From Minwuiaceae bacterium (GTDB lineage Bacteria > Pseudomonadota > Alphaproteobacteria > Minwuiales > Minwuiaceae), in contig JANQEE010000034.1 of assembly GCA_028278525.1 (NCBI GenBank), positions 1-64,000 on the forward strand: a stretch of DNA of 64,000 nucleotides. The letters are read 5' to 3'. Both the position numbers and the translations under genes were made by a program. Shown one piece after another: positions 44,645 to 52,891 of this stretch. Within the stretch, counting starts at the first letter, position 1, and every line of letters starts with the position of its first letter. The notes under the pieces are model-generated. The model was not told the origin of the DNA. It was given only the letters and a program-made list of their open reading frames with translations, and ran no database searches.

Positions 44645-44665
44645 ACTGTATAATGCCTACACAGT
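44645..44665. promoter_or_regulatory. Operator-like dyad between SDR and P450
   Basis: ACTGTATA and TACACAGT are inverted with a 5-base spacer, seven of eight pairs matching. A TATAAT (44649-44654) lies inside the site, so a bound regulator would block it. It sits in the short gap between the divergent SDR and P450 genes. No regulator gene is adjacent. Confidence 0.45.
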
Positions 44666-44700
44666 ATGCCCATGATCGACCGAGGCGTTAAGGACCCCCA

Positions 44701-45909
44701 ATGCTTGAGACCATTGACCTGACAGATCCGGCCGTCGTGGCGCAGCCGCGCGCGACCTACAACCGGCTCCGCCACGAAACCCCCATCGTCTGGAACGACT
44801 CGCTGAACGGCTGGGTCGTCACCCGCTATGATGACGTGCGATCCGTACTGCGCAACCCGGTCTTCTCGGTCGAGAAGCTGGAGCCCTTCGTCGCCCACAT
44901 GACCGGCGACAAGGCGGCCCAGATCGAGACCCTGGGCCGCGTCTTGAGCGACTGGATGGTGTTCAAAGACCCACCGCGCCACACGCACCTCCGCCGGGCG
45001 CTGAAGAACGCCTTCATGCCGCGCGACATCGAGAAGATGCGGCCGACGGTCAAAGTAATCATCGACGAATTGCTCGACGCCTTCGCCAACGGCGGCGAAA
45101 TCGATCTGGTCCGCGATTTCGCCTTCCCGCTGCCGGCCACGGTGATCGGCGATCTGTTCGGCGTCCCGCGCGGCCGCATCCACGACCTGAAGGACTGGTC
45201 CGACGACCTCGGCCAGTTCGTCCTCGGCTCGGTCGGCGCCGAAGCCAAGTACGACAAGGCCAGCAGAGCGGCTCAGGAGATGACCGACTTCTTCCGCCAG
45301 GTGCTGCACGACCACCGCGACAACCCGCGCGACGACTTCACCAGTCTCCTATTGCGCGACGGCGGCGACCTGACCGAAGACGAGATGGTCCACACCATGG
45401 TGCTGGTGCTCTGGGCCGGACACGAGACCACCACCAACCTGGTCTGCAACGGCATGCTGGCACTGATGGAACATCCCGATCAGTTGGACCGGCTTGTCGC
45501 GGATCCCGAGTTGATCCCCTCCGCGGTGGAGGAATTCCTGCGCTACGAAGGCCCCGCGCAAATGCTGGTCCGCCTCGCCAGGGAAGACACGCAGGTCGGC
45601 GATGCAACGGTTCGCGAAGGCCAGAAGGTCTTCGCTGTCCTGAACGCCGCCAACCGAGATCCGGCGATGTTCGACGACCCGGACGGCCTGGATGTCGGCC
45701 GGCAGAAGAACCGCCATGTCAGCTTCGGCCACGGCATTCATCTCTGCCTCGGCGCGCCGCTCGCCCGGCTGGAAGGCCAGGTCGCGTTCGAACGCCTGCT
45801 GGCCCGTTTCACCGACTTCCGGCTGGAGGTGGACGAGCCGCTGTTCCGCGACCAGTTGATCATGCGCGGGCCGGTCGATTTGCCGATGTCGTTGAAGCCG
45901 CGCGGGTAG
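44701..45909 (+). CDS. Cytochrome P450
   Basis: This soluble bacterial P450, 402 residues, has the oxygen-binding I-helix AGHETT (239-244), the ExxR in EEFLR (278-281) and the haem loop FGHGIHLCLG with the ligand Cys349. The C-helix WxxxR-equivalent segment is PPRHTHLRRAL. It hydroxylates an unknown substrate with electrons from a ferredoxin/reductase pair not encoded nearby. It is divergent from the SDR-thiolase pair, so a shared catabolic role is possible. Confidence 0.93.
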   Translation: MLETIDLTDPAVVAQPRATYNRLRHETPIVWNDSLNGWVVTRYDDVRSVLRNPVFSVEKLEPFVAHMTGDKAAQIETLGRVLSDWMVFKDPPRHTHLRRALKNAFMPRDIEKMRPTVKVIIDELLDAFANGGEIDLVRDFAFPLPATVIGDLFGVPRGRIHDLKDWSDDLGQFVLGSVGAEAKYDKASRAAQEMTDFFRQVLHDHRDNPRDDFTSLLLRDGGDLTEDEMVHTMVLVLWAGHETTTNLVCNGMLALMEHPDQLDRLVADPELIPSAVEEFLRYEGPAQMLVRLAREDTQVGDATVREGQKVFAVLNAANRDPAMFDDPDGLDVGRQKNRHVSFGHGIHLCLGAPLARLEGQVAFERLLARFTDFRLEVDEPLFRDQLIMRGPVDLPMSLKPRG

Positions 45910-45972
45910 GTGACTGCTTAGGAAGCCGTCGCTTGGTGGCCTGGATGCCGAGTGTCTTGCCGGAACACCGCT

Positions 45973-46057
45973 GTCATTGCGAGCGGAGCGAAGCAATCTC
46001 GAGCGGCCATGCTCTGTGTTTCCCAGACCGCCGCGGCCCTACGGGCCTCGCGATGAC
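45973..46057. repeat. 85-bp interspersed palindromic repeat, copy 1
   Basis: The stretch opens GTCATTGCGAGCGGAGCGAA and ends CCTCGCGATGAC. It matches, in inverted orientation and at equal length, the stretch 56863-56947. The outer parts are complementary to each other (GTCATTGCGAG with CTCGCGATGAC, one mismatch), so each copy can fold. It behaves like a small noncoding mobile element of alphaproteobacterial genomes. Confidence 0.75.
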
Positions 46058-46231
46058 CGCTCGCTTTGGATGGCGTGGAGCCGACGGCTGCGGGCCCTCG
46101 GATTAAATCCGGTAATGACGGTCGGGAGAATCCAAGACATCGAACTAAAGCGCGTCGTTTTCGGCCAGACTCTGAGATGCGGCCCATAGGGATGCGTCTC
46201 GAAGGGTGGGCCACGCGCTCCGTAACAACCC
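46058..46231. other. Intergenic remainder after the repeat
   Basis: No gene is supported here. A segment near 46099-46122 (GGATTAAATCCGGTAATGAC) resembles the region of the hairpin near 56149, a weaker shared repeat. A hydrophilic frame elsewhere in this stretch overlaps the repeat and is not taken as coding. Confidence 0.4.
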
Positions 46232-46690
46232 TCACCCCTCCACCAACCTCGCCAACTTGTTCCACGAACTCGCCCAACCGCCGCGATGGCTTTCCACCTG
46301 CTCGTCGTTTCTAAGCCGGGAATGGGTCAGCCGAAGTTCCGTCCCGCCGTCTTGCGCCACGAAATCCAGCGTTACCAGCGACTCCTGGCCCGCCATGCTG
46401 CTCTCGCCGCCCCACATCCAGGTATAGACCAGCCGTTGCGGTGGCGTGACTTCGCGGAACTCGCCGGTCAGCGGGATCGGTTTTCCTTCCGGCGACAGGA
46501 TTTCCAGGCTGTAAGCGCCGCCCGGCCGGCAATCGTATTCGCTAACCCGGCAGGTACAGCCCTCGGGCCCGAACCACTCGGCCATCTGCGCCCCTTCGCT
46601 GAACGCCCGGAATACCCGTTCCCGGTCAGCCGCGAAAGTGCGGCGCATAGTCAGCGTTTGGCCGTCGTCGGCGCCCCGTACCTCATTCAT
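46232..46690 (-). CDS. SRPBCC (AHSA1-type) domain protein
   Basis: The protein, 152 residues, shows the AHSA1/START-like pattern: LTMRRTFAADRERVFRAFSEGAQMAEWFGPEG and the end SWNKLARLVEG. It has a helix-grip fold with a hydrophobic ligand cavity. The start overlaps the ArsR-family gene stop by eight bases. Such ArsR-SRPBCC pairs are common and the protein's ligand is normally unknown. Confidence 0.88.
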   Translation of the reverse strand: MNEVRGADDGQTLTMRRTFAADRERVFRAFSEGAQMAEWFGPEGCTCRVSEYDCRPGGAYSLEILSPEGKPIPLTGEFREVTPPQRLVYTWMWGGESSMAGQESLVTLDFVAQDGGTELRLTHSRLRNDEQVESHRGGWASSWNKLARLVEG

Positions 46691-47048
46691 CGCGACGCTC
46701 CTTCGCTGTCGGCAAAGCCGGATCGGTTTCCTTCAGATACCGCGCCAGGGCATCCAGGCGGCCTTCCCAGAAAGCCCGGTAGCGGTCGATCCACTCGGAC
46801 GCTTCCTGCATCGGCGCCGGATCCAGGCTCAGCCGGTGCACGCGTCCGTCGCGGGTCCGTTGCAACAGGCCGGCTTCCTCCAGCACCTTCACATGCTTCG
46901 ATACGGCCGGCAGCGACATCTCGAAGGGCTCGGCCAGTTCGCCGACGCTCACTTCGCCGGTCGCGAGCCGTGCCAGGATCGCCCGCCGTGTCGGGTCCGA
47001 CAAAGCGGCGAACGTACGGTCCAACGCACCGTTTTCATAATTAACCAT
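46683..47048 (-). CDS. ArsR family winged-helix regulator
   Basis: This 121-residue regulator starts at ATG 47048 (MVNYENGALDRTFAALSDPTRRAIL). The helix-turn-helix is GEVSVGELAEPFEMSLPAVSKHVKVLEEAGL. Metal-binding cysteines of true arsenic sensors are absent, so it is of the SRPBCC-partner type and not a metal sensor. The frame extends upstream but in the adjacent NnrU region, so the shorter start was taken. It is the first gene of a two-gene unit. Confidence 0.87.
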   Translation of the reverse strand: MVNYENGALDRTFAALSDPTRRAILARLATGEVSVGELAEPFEMSLPAVSKHVKVLEEAGLLQRTRDGRVHRLSLDPAPMQEASEWIDRYRAFWEGRLDALARYLKETDPALPTAKERRDE

Positions 47049-47103
47049 GAAGTTAAATATAGGAACTTGCGGACCCATTGCAAAGCCGGCAAATGAACGG
47101 CGG

Positions 47104-47808
47104 TCAGGGCAGCGGATAGGCGCCGAACAACGTTGTGTGGAAATGCAGGACAACCATGTACAGCACCACACCAAGCGCCAGCCGCCACCAGCCGATCTCG
47201 CCCAGCGACAGGCGGTTTCGCCCGGCCGCAATAGCGGCGAACGGCAGGTTCGATGTCTGCGCCTCGAACCGAGTCCAATCTTCGCCCAGTTTGGTGCGTT
47301 TCTTGGCGTCCATCAGGACAGTCCCGACAAGCGCCAGAAAGGTCATTCCGCCGAACAGGACCAACGATGCCGGATCGCTGTTGTTGAGGATGTGTGCGAT
47401 GCCCCAAAGGCCGAAGCCCCACATCAACGGATGCCGGGTAACCCGCACGATCCCGTGTGCCGCATCTTCCCGGCGCAGCACTTTCTCCCCGCCGACACCC
47501 GTCGGATTGCGGATCGTCAGCGCACAGACCAGCAGGACAAACGCGATCACCATCAGGATTAGCGCGATGTAGCGCCCGACGGCGCCGGCGTCCCAAAAGA
47601 ATGTTTCGGCTGGCGGCATGGCGCTGTAGGCCCAGATCGCCCAGGCTAGACCGAGCGCCGAGAGAAGGGAGAAAATGCCGGAATAAGCGCCTTCGCCGAT
47701 CTTCGCGGTGATAGCGCCGCGCAGCATGCTGGACGGCACAATGTGAATGCCGATGAAGAACAGAACTGCCGCGAACAGCCAGCCGAGCGATCCAGTCATG
47801 CCCGACAC
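47104..47808 (-). CDS. NnrU family membrane protein
   Basis: The 234-residue protein has about six transmembrane segments and the NnrU/isoprenylcysteine-methyltransferase-like motif HGIVRVTRHPLMWGFGLWGIAH. NnrU is best known beside nitric-oxide reduction genes, but members occur widely without them, and no denitrification gene is visible here. A start at 47799 would also fit. It lies 55 bases downstream of nothing on its strand except the small gene at 47893, with which it does not overlap. Confidence 0.88.
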   Translation of the reverse strand: MSGMTGSLGWLFAAVLFFIGIHIVPSSMLRGAITAKIGEGAYSGIFSLLSALGLAWAIWAYSAMPPAETFFWDAGAVGRYIALILMVIAFVLLVCALTIRNPTGVGGEKVLRREDAAHGIVRVTRHPLMWGFGLWGIAHILNNSDPASLVLFGGMTFLALVGTVLMDAKKRTKLGEDWTRFEAQTSNLPFAAIAAGRNRLSLGEIGWWRLALGVVLYMVVLHFHTTLFGAYPLP

Positions 47809-47892
47809 TGTGGCATAGAGCGTACGCGGCCGAAAGCGCGACTTAAGGCCGCGCCGGAACGCGCCTGCCCTTTGGTCGAAATCCCGCCATGC

Positions 47893-48132
47893 TCAGTGAT
47901 CGTTGGCGGAAATCGCCTTCTTGCCCCGATCGGTCAGTTTGCAGACCAGCCAGTCAGGCTTGATCGGGTTGTCGAACCAGGGCTCCGCCCAGCCGCGGTT
48001 GATGCAGGCGCGGATCGTCTTGGCGTCGATCAACTGACCCAGTCGATCGAATAACGGCAGTTTTCCGCCGGGTTGCTTCAGCCCGCTCACCAGATACCGC
48101 CGCTGCGCCCGTGTCGGTCGCATCGAAGTCAT
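47893..48132 (-). CDS. Small conserved protein of unknown function
   Basis: The product of 79 residues is Arg/Lys-rich and begins MTSMRPTRAQRRYLVSGLKQ from ATG 48132 (AGGGAG nine bases ahead; ATG 48123 possible). The segment IRACINRGWAEPWFDNPIKP is followed by a K-T-D-G-like end, suggesting a small winged-helix-like or nucleic-acid-binding protein. The longer open frame upstream is not convincing. The ribosome site lies inside the hairpin at 48137-48159, which could control its translation. Confidence 0.65.
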   Translation of the reverse strand: MTSMRPTRAQRRYLVSGLKQPGGKLPLFDRLGQLIDAKTIRACINRGWAEPWFDNPIKPDWLVCKLTDRGKKAISANDH

Positions 48133-48136
48133 TATT

Positions 48137-48159
48137 TTGGTCTCCCTGTTTGAGACCAA
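48137..48159 (-). promoter_or_regulatory. Hairpin that could hide the ribosome site of the 79-residue protein
   Basis: On the minus strand TTGGTCTC and GAGACCAA are perfect complementary 8-base arms around a 7-base loop AAACAGG. The second arm and loop include the GGGAG purine stretch just before ATG 48132. In the mRNA the stem would pair the Shine-Dalgarno, so translation could depend on opening it. It might instead be a DNA operator. Confidence 0.5.
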
Positions 48160-48191
48160 GTGTAGCGAATCGATGCCCGGCGGCAAGCCGA

Positions 48192-48986
48192 TCAACCGGC
48201 TGGTGTCAAGATTCTTCGAATAAAGCCAGCCATCGCGTCGAGGGTGGCGGCTTCCTGTTCGCGGTGGGGAGAGTGGCCGCAGTCCGGCAGCATCAGGGAT
48301 TCCGCCTCCCCGCCGACCTGGCTTACGATCGCATCGACCTGGGCTTCCGTGCCGTACCGGTCGTCCACGCCCTGCATCGCCAGCACCGGCACCGCGATCG
48401 GCGCGAGGTATTCCTCGATGTTCCAATCGCGGAAGGCTGGGTTGAGCCAGGACTCAGCCCAGCCGAAGAAGGCGCAGTCGGTGTTCTCGCCATGATGACG
48501 CGCCAGACGCTCCTTCAGGCCGTTGCGCAAATATTGCTGTTTCGCGGCGCCGACGGACTCGACGCTTTCATCCTCAAGAAAAACATGCGCCGCCTCGGTG
48601 ATAACGCCGCGCAACGGCGCGGCCGGCACACCGCCCGCATAAACAAGCGCGACGGAGCCGCCGTCGGAATGGCCGACCAGGATGCAGTCGCGAACGCCGG
48701 CTGCGGACAAAACGTCCGGCAAAACCCGAAGCCCTTCGTCATGCATGTAAGTGACCGGCCAGGGCAGAGGCCGTTGTTCCGATCGCCCGTATCCGAGACG
48801 GCTGTAGACCAATGCGCCACAGCCGGTTGCTTCGGCAAGCTTTTCGGGAAATTCGCGCCACATGGACACGCAGCCCAGTCCCTCGTGCAGAAACACCAGC
48901 GTCGGCGCGGCGTCGGGCGGTGGACCGTGCCAAACCGCCTCCAGCCGGTGGCCGGCCGCTACCACATAGCCGTCCACGAGGCTCAC
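48192..48986 (-). CDS. Alpha/beta hydrolase of the benzoate locus
   Basis: This hydrolase has 264 residues, from GTG 48986, which overlaps the ligase stop as GTGA. The oxyanion loop is FLHEGLGCVSMW, the nucleophile elbow VGHSDGGS, an acid is in GVDDRYG and the catalytic His in CGHSPHREQ. Such hydrolases are found in aerobic benzoyl-CoA clusters, where they may release CoA thioesters or hydrolyse a ring-cleavage product. The sequence itself does not show the substrate. Confidence 0.85.
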   Translation of the reverse strand: MSLVDGYVVAAGHRLEAVWHGPPPDAAPTLVFLHEGLGCVSMWREFPEKLAEATGCGALVYSRLGYGRSEQRPLPWPVTYMHDEGLRVLPDVLSAAGVRDCILVGHSDGGSVALVYAGGVPAAPLRGVITEAAHVFLEDESVESVGAAKQQYLRNGLKERLARHHGENTDCAFFGWAESWLNPAFRDWNIEEYLAPIAVPVLAMQGVDDRYGTEAQVDAIVSQVGGEAESLMLPDCGHSPHREQEAATLDAMAGFIRRILTPAG

Positions 48987-50566
48987 TGTCTCAGCTTGAA
49001 CCGTTGGATCTTGCCGGTCGCCGTCTTCGGCAGGTCACTCGCGAACTCGACCCAGCGCGGATATTTGTAGGGCGCGAGACGCTGCTTGACGAAAGCCTGC
49101 AGCTCCGCGGCCGTCGTCTCCGTCGGCTCGACACCCTGGTTCAACACGATGAAGGCCTTCGGTTTGACCAGATCGTCCGCGTCCGTTTCGCCGACGACGG
49201 CCGCCTCGAGAACGGCGTCATGCGCCACCAGCGCCGATTCCACTTCGAACGGCGATACCCAGATGCCGCCGACCTTCAGCATGTCGTCGGAACGGCCGGA
49301 GTAGATGTAATAGCCGTCCGTGTCCGTCGTGTACTTATCGCCGGTCCGCGTCCATTCGCCCGTGAACGTATAGCTGCTCTTTTCCGGATTGTTCCAGTAG
49401 GACATCGCGCTCGACGGACCGCTGACCACAAGCTCGCCGATCTCCCCCGCAGCGACTTCGTTATCGTCTTCGTCGACCAGTTTCAGCCGATAGCCGGGAA
49501 CCGCCTTGCCGGTTGTGCCGTAGCGGATATCGCCCGGCTGGTTCGACAAAAAGATGTGCAGCAGTTCAGTCGATCCGATGCCATCCAGAATATCGACCCC
49601 AAAACGCGCCACCCATCGGTTCGCGATGTCTTCCGGCAAGGCTTCGCCCGCCGATACGCAGGCGCGCAACCGCTCGGACCCGGATGATCGGTCAAGACCT
49701 TCGTCGGCCAGGATCGCACCGAACAGCGTGGGCACGCCGTAAAAGATGGTCGCCTGATGATCGTTCAACCGCTTCATCACCGATTGCGGCGTCGGCCGTT
49801 CCGCCATCAGCACAGTTGTCGCACCGACGAACAACGGAAAACTCATCGCATTGCCGAGGCCATAGGCGAAAAACAGCTTCGCAGCCGAGAACACGACGTC
49901 ATCCTCGCGAATGCCCAACACGCCGACGCCGTACAACACCGCCGTGTTAATCAGGTCGCTCTGCCGGTGCACCACGCCCTTCGGCGCGCCCGTTGAGCCG
50001 GACGAATAGAGCCAGAAGCCAGGATCGTCCGCCTCGGTCGGTACGGCATCCAGTTCGTTCGACGCTTCGTCGACCAACGTCGCGAAACTCGCATGCGCGG
50101 CGACCCCTTCACCGCTGACGACGACCATCTTCAGGTGCGGCTGATCGTTCAGGATCGGCTCGAACGACGGTCGCAGCGCGTCCGAGACGACCAGCACGCC
50201 GGCTTCGGAATCGCGAAGCATGTAGTCATAATCTTTCGGGGTCAGCAGGGTGTTCACCGGGACCGGAACCGCGCCGATCTTGATAGCGCCGAAGAAGGTG
50301 GCCGGAAAGTCGATACTGTCCAGCAGGCAGATCAGGACACGGTCGCCGGCGGTAACGCCCAGGCTGCGCAGCATGTTGCCCGCTTTGTTCACCCGGACGG
50401 CCAGGTCGGCATAGGTGTGGCTGCCCGTGTCGTCGACGATCGCGACCTTATTGCCGCGCCCCGCCTGCAAATTGCGGTCGATGAAGTCAGCCGACGCGTT
50501 GTAGTCCTCCGGTACCGTTACCTGCGGCGGCGCCGCCGCCCAATCGACAGTCGCCAAATCGGCCAT
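48983..50566 (-). CDS. bclA: Benzoate-CoA ligase
   Basis: The enzyme has 527 residues (ATG 50566 after GAGGA). It adenylates benzoate and couples it to CoA. It is an AMP-forming acyl-CoA synthetase: A3 core YSSGSTGAPKGVVHR, DGIGSTELLHIFLSN (benzoate-CoA ligase-like substrate pocket), YSGRSDDMLKVGGIWVSPFEVE, and the catalytic Lys in TATGKIQRFK. The start was set at MADLATVDWAAAP. The neighbourhood (boxR, boxC, boxB) makes benzoate the likely substrate. Confidence 0.93.
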   Translation of the reverse strand: MADLATVDWAAAPPQVTVPEDYNASADFIDRNLQAGRGNKVAIVDDTGSHTYADLAVRVNKAGNMLRSLGVTAGDRVLICLLDSIDFPATFFGAIKIGAVPVPVNTLLTPKDYDYMLRDSEAGVLVVSDALRPSFEPILNDQPHLKMVVVSGEGVAAHASFATLVDEASNELDAVPTEADDPGFWLYSSGSTGAPKGVVHRQSDLINTAVLYGVGVLGIREDDVVFSAAKLFFAYGLGNAMSFPLFVGATTVLMAERPTPQSVMKRLNDHQATIFYGVPTLFGAILADEGLDRSSGSERLRACVSAGEALPEDIANRWVARFGVDILDGIGSTELLHIFLSNQPGDIRYGTTGKAVPGYRLKLVDEDDNEVAAGEIGELVVSGPSSAMSYWNNPEKSSYTFTGEWTRTGDKYTTDTDGYYIYSGRSDDMLKVGGIWVSPFEVESALVAHDAVLEAAVVGETDADDLVKPKAFIVLNQGVEPTETTAAELQAFVKQRLAPYKYPRWVEFASDLPKTATGKIQRFKLRQ

Positions 50567-50625
50567 CGCGTTTTCCTCATAAATGGTTTGCTTGATATCG
50601 CTTTCTAAAGGCCGGGCCTGCGGCG

Positions 50626-51144
50626 CTAGTCCGCCTCCACCTTGGCCGGAATCGCGCAGGCGATCCAGCCGCGCACCCATTCCACCGCCTGGTCTTCGGG
50701 AATCTTGGGTCCGCTGGCGTCGTGCTTCGACCGTTCGCAGATGCGCCGTGCCCCCAGCGCCGCGAACATGTCGTCGAATTTCTTGCCGCCGAAATTGAAG
50801 GTGTCCTCGTAGGTGCTGTCGCCCAGACCGAACACCGCGAAGTCGACGTTGGAAAGGTCCGGTCTTGCCTTGCCCAGGCTCTCGTAGAAGTTCATCGCAT
50901 TGTCCGGTACGTCGCCCTGCCCGTAGGTCGACGTGCAGACGATGAACAGGCCGCCGCCGTCCAGCACATCGATCTCAAGATCGTCCAACGGCAGGATTTG
51001 CACGCCGCACTCCGTCTCGGCCTCGATCACGCCCTTGATTTCGTCGGCCACCAGTTCGGCCGTCCCGGTCATCGTACCGACCAGGATTTTTATGGTTTGC
51101 GGCAACGTCAGGGTCTCCGTGTGCTGGTCCGTCAGGGGCGGCAC
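50626..51144 (-). CDS. Flavodoxin-domain protein of the box locus
   Basis: This 172-residue protein has the FMN phosphate loop VGTMTGTAEL, the CTSTYGQGDVP segment and GLGDSTYEDTFNFGGKKFD, all flavodoxin-like. It begins from GTG 51144 (start not certain) and ends 60 bases before the ligase start, so it heads the minus-strand operon under the divergent boxR promoter. It could supply electrons to the BoxB epoxidase, whose usual partner BoxA is not in this window. The role is inference. Confidence 0.8.
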   Translation of the reverse strand: MPPLTDQHTETLTLPQTIKILVGTMTGTAELVADEIKGVIEAETECGVQILPLDDLEIDVLDGGGLFIVCTSTYGQGDVPDNAMNFYESLGKARPDLSNVDFAVFGLGDSTYEDTFNFGGKKFDDMFAALGARRICERSKHDASGPKIPEDQAVEWVRGWIACAIPAKVEAD

Positions 51145-51209
51145 GCTAAACCGATGCCAAGCCGAAGGTTGGAAATATACTGCAGATCGCCATCGATTTT
51201 CAAATGTTT

Positions 51210-51223
51210 TGCATTATAATGCA
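51210..51223. promoter_or_regulatory. BoxR-type operator in the boxR/flavodoxin gap
   Basis: TGCATTATAATGCA is a perfect palindrome of TGCA-N6-TGCA form. TATAAT is present in it on both strands, so it can cover a promoter in either direction. It lies 36 bases from the boxR start and 65 bases from the flavodoxin start. TGCA-based repeats are known operators of the BoxR/BzdR type. The same arrangement is found before boxC at 52848. Confidence 0.75.
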
Positions 51224-51259
51224 TGATCGACTGGTGTGCCGGACAAGGAACTATGCCAC

Positions 51260-52174
51260 ATGGCGACCAATCCGACCACGATTAGCCGGCCCGGGAACCG
51301 CCTGTGTTCAGCGGCTTTGCCGCACGAGACCTATCTCAGACGCCTGGGCGAACGGGTTCGCGACGCCCGTGCCCGGCGCGGCATGACCCGCAAGATTCTG
51401 GCGCGGGATTCCGGCGTGTCGGAGCGGTATCTGGCACAGCTTGAAGGCGGACAGGGAAATATTTCGATCGGGTTGCTGCGGCAGGTCGCGGGCGCCATGA
51501 ACATGCCACTGTCGGATCTGGTGCGTGACGGTCCTGAGGCGCCGGTGGAACTGGCGTTGACCTTCGAATTCCTTAATCGCCTGACACCGGCGCAGTTGAC
51601 GGAGGCACGCGGCCTGCTGGTCGATCGCTTCGGCACCGCGCCAGGCCGACTTGGCCGGGTCGCGCTGATCGGGCTGCGCGGCGCCGGGAAATCGACCGTC
51701 GGCCGCCTGCTGGCTGCGCGCCTGGATGTCCCGTTCATCGAGTTGGCGCGGGAGATCGAGCGCGATTGCGGCATCGGCCTGGAAGAGATTTTCGAACTCT
51801 CCGGACAGGCCGCCTACCGCCGCTACGAACGGCGCAGTCTGGAACGGGTTGCGGCCGACCATGACGGCGCGGTGATCGCGACCGGCGGCGGATTGGTGTC
51901 CGAGCCCGGCACCTACGAGACGTTGTTGAACAGTTGCTTTACCGTTTGGGTTCAGGCCTCGCCGGAAGCCCATATGGGCCGTGTCGTCGATCAGGGCGAC
52001 CGCAGGCCGATGGCCGGCAACAGCGAAGCGATGGACGACCTCCGCAGAATCCTGCGCAATCGGGAAACCCTTTACGCCAAAGCGGATGCAACCGTCGACA
52101 GCACCGGACGATCGCCGGAACAGGTGGCGGACGAGATCGTTGCCCTTGTACTGCGCGCCCGCGCGCAAAGTTGA
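51260..52174 (+). CDS. boxR: BoxR, HTH/shikimate-kinase-fold regulator of benzoyl-CoA degradation
   Basis: The protein of 304 residues combines an N-terminal XRE helix-turn-helix (RVRDARARRGMTRKILARDSGVSERYLAQLEGGQGNIS) with a shikimate-kinase-like domain (VALIGLRGAGKSTVGRLLAARLDVPFIELAREIE, with Walker A GLRGAGKST). This domain order is diagnostic of BoxR/BzdR; benzoyl-CoA binds the second domain and relieves repression. ATG 51260 was preferred to the upstream GTG 51236. It controls both divergent operons, judging from the TGCA sites at 51210 and 52848. Confidence 0.94.
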   Translation: MATNPTTISRPGNRLCSAALPHETYLRRLGERVRDARARRGMTRKILARDSGVSERYLAQLEGGQGNISIGLLRQVAGAMNMPLSDLVRDGPEAPVELALTFEFLNRLTPAQLTEARGLLVDRFGTAPGRLGRVALIGLRGAGKSTVGRLLAARLDVPFIELAREIERDCGIGLEEIFELSGQAAYRRYERRSLERVAADHDGAVIATGGGLVSEPGTYETLLNSCFTVWVQASPEAHMGRVVDQGDRRPMAGNSEAMDDLRRILRNRETLYAKADATVDSTGRSPEQVADEIVALVLRARAQS

Positions 52175-52211
52175 AGCGCGAACTACGGAGTTTGCGTGTT
52201 AGCATCTTCTG

Positions 52212-52826
52212 ATGTGGCGATCCCGTGTCGACTGGAAAATCAACCGCCTGCATTTCGCGGCTGTAGCGATCTGTCTGACGGTGCCGGGTATGGCCGGCGC
52301 AGAGCCGTTCACCGCGAACGGGTTGCAGTTCAGCGACGAGAATGGCGGCTTTCGCATCGTGTCGCTCAGCGGCACCGGCCATCGAAACGACCCGTTCGTA
52401 CTGGTCGAAGAAATCACCGAGGACCGACCCGCGGTTCTGGTCATCCGCGGGCTGTCGCAACGGTCCGATGCGGCTAATAACCTCAGTTCGTTTTCAAGCT
52501 TCTCCCTGGTCAAGGTCGTGGTCAACAAGACCGGGCGCTCCTGGTCCGGCTTCGACCACGAACTGCGCGAGGCGATGGACCAGCCGAGCGGCTATATGGA
52601 CGGCCTCTCCTTCGACCAGCCGCAGGTCGGACCGCGCCCATTCGTCTCTGACCGGTTCCAGGCCGCGAACGAGATCCGGGAGCCGCACGACACGCTGCGC
52701 TATCGCGACGGCGCCGTAGCGTCGGGCCAGACCGTGCGCTTCAGCCTGTTCATCACCGATCCGACGCCGCGGCAGGAATTCTTCCTGATTCAGCGTCCTT
52801 ATTGGCCGGTCGCCTGGTTGAAATAG
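52212..52826 (+). CDS. Exported protein of unknown function
   Basis: The product, 204 residues, has a basic N-terminus and hydrophobic stretch ending in AGAEP (residue ~31), a probable signal peptide. It is then a soluble periplasmic protein with a beta-rich pattern (VVVNKTGRSWSGFDHELR, TVRFSLFITDPTPRQEFFLIQRPYWP). No family was recognised. It is 38 bases after boxR on the same strand and ends 66 bases before boxC, but boxC has its own operator and promoter, so it may be cotranscribed with boxR only. Confidence 0.6.
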   Translation: MWRSRVDWKINRLHFAAVAICLTVPGMAGAEPFTANGLQFSDENGGFRIVSLSGTGHRNDPFVLVEEITEDRPAVLVIRGLSQRSDAANNLSSFSSFSLVKVVVNKTGRSWSGFDHELREAMDQPSGYMDGLSFDQPQVGPRPFVSDRFQAANEIREPHDTLRYRDGAVASGQTVRFSLFITDPTPRQEFFLIQRPYWPVAWLK

Positions 52827-52830
52827 ATGC

Positions 52831-52858
52831 TTGCGTTTTTCCAAACATGCAATATAAT
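52831..52858 (+). promoter_or_regulatory. Candidate boxC promoter
   Basis: TTGCGT (52831-52836) and TATAAT (52853-52858) are separated by 16 bases. The TATAAT lies within the operator at 52848-52861, so BoxR would block RNA polymerase. Transcription would begin about 25 bases before boxC ATG 52892. Confidence 0.55.
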
Positions 52859-52861
52859 GCA
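52848..52861. promoter_or_regulatory. BoxR-type operator upstream of boxC
   Basis: TGCAATATAATGCA repeats the TGCA-N6-TGCA form seen at 51210 and shares with it the core TATAATGCA. It covers the -10 of boxC. The two sites differ at the fifth base (A here, T at 51210). Confidence 0.75.
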
Positions 52862-52891
52862 TGTTTCTAGGCGCAAAATGCGGGAAAACGC

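Noticed and set aside
46066..46314. Plus-strand frames in the gap after the P450 gene
   Set aside because: They overlap the 85-bp repeat or the antisense of the SRPBCC gene and lack any family motif.
48983..50566. Possible CRISPR or tandem-repeat signals in the GC-rich blocks
   Set aside because: No regularly spaced identical repeats were found anywhere in the window.
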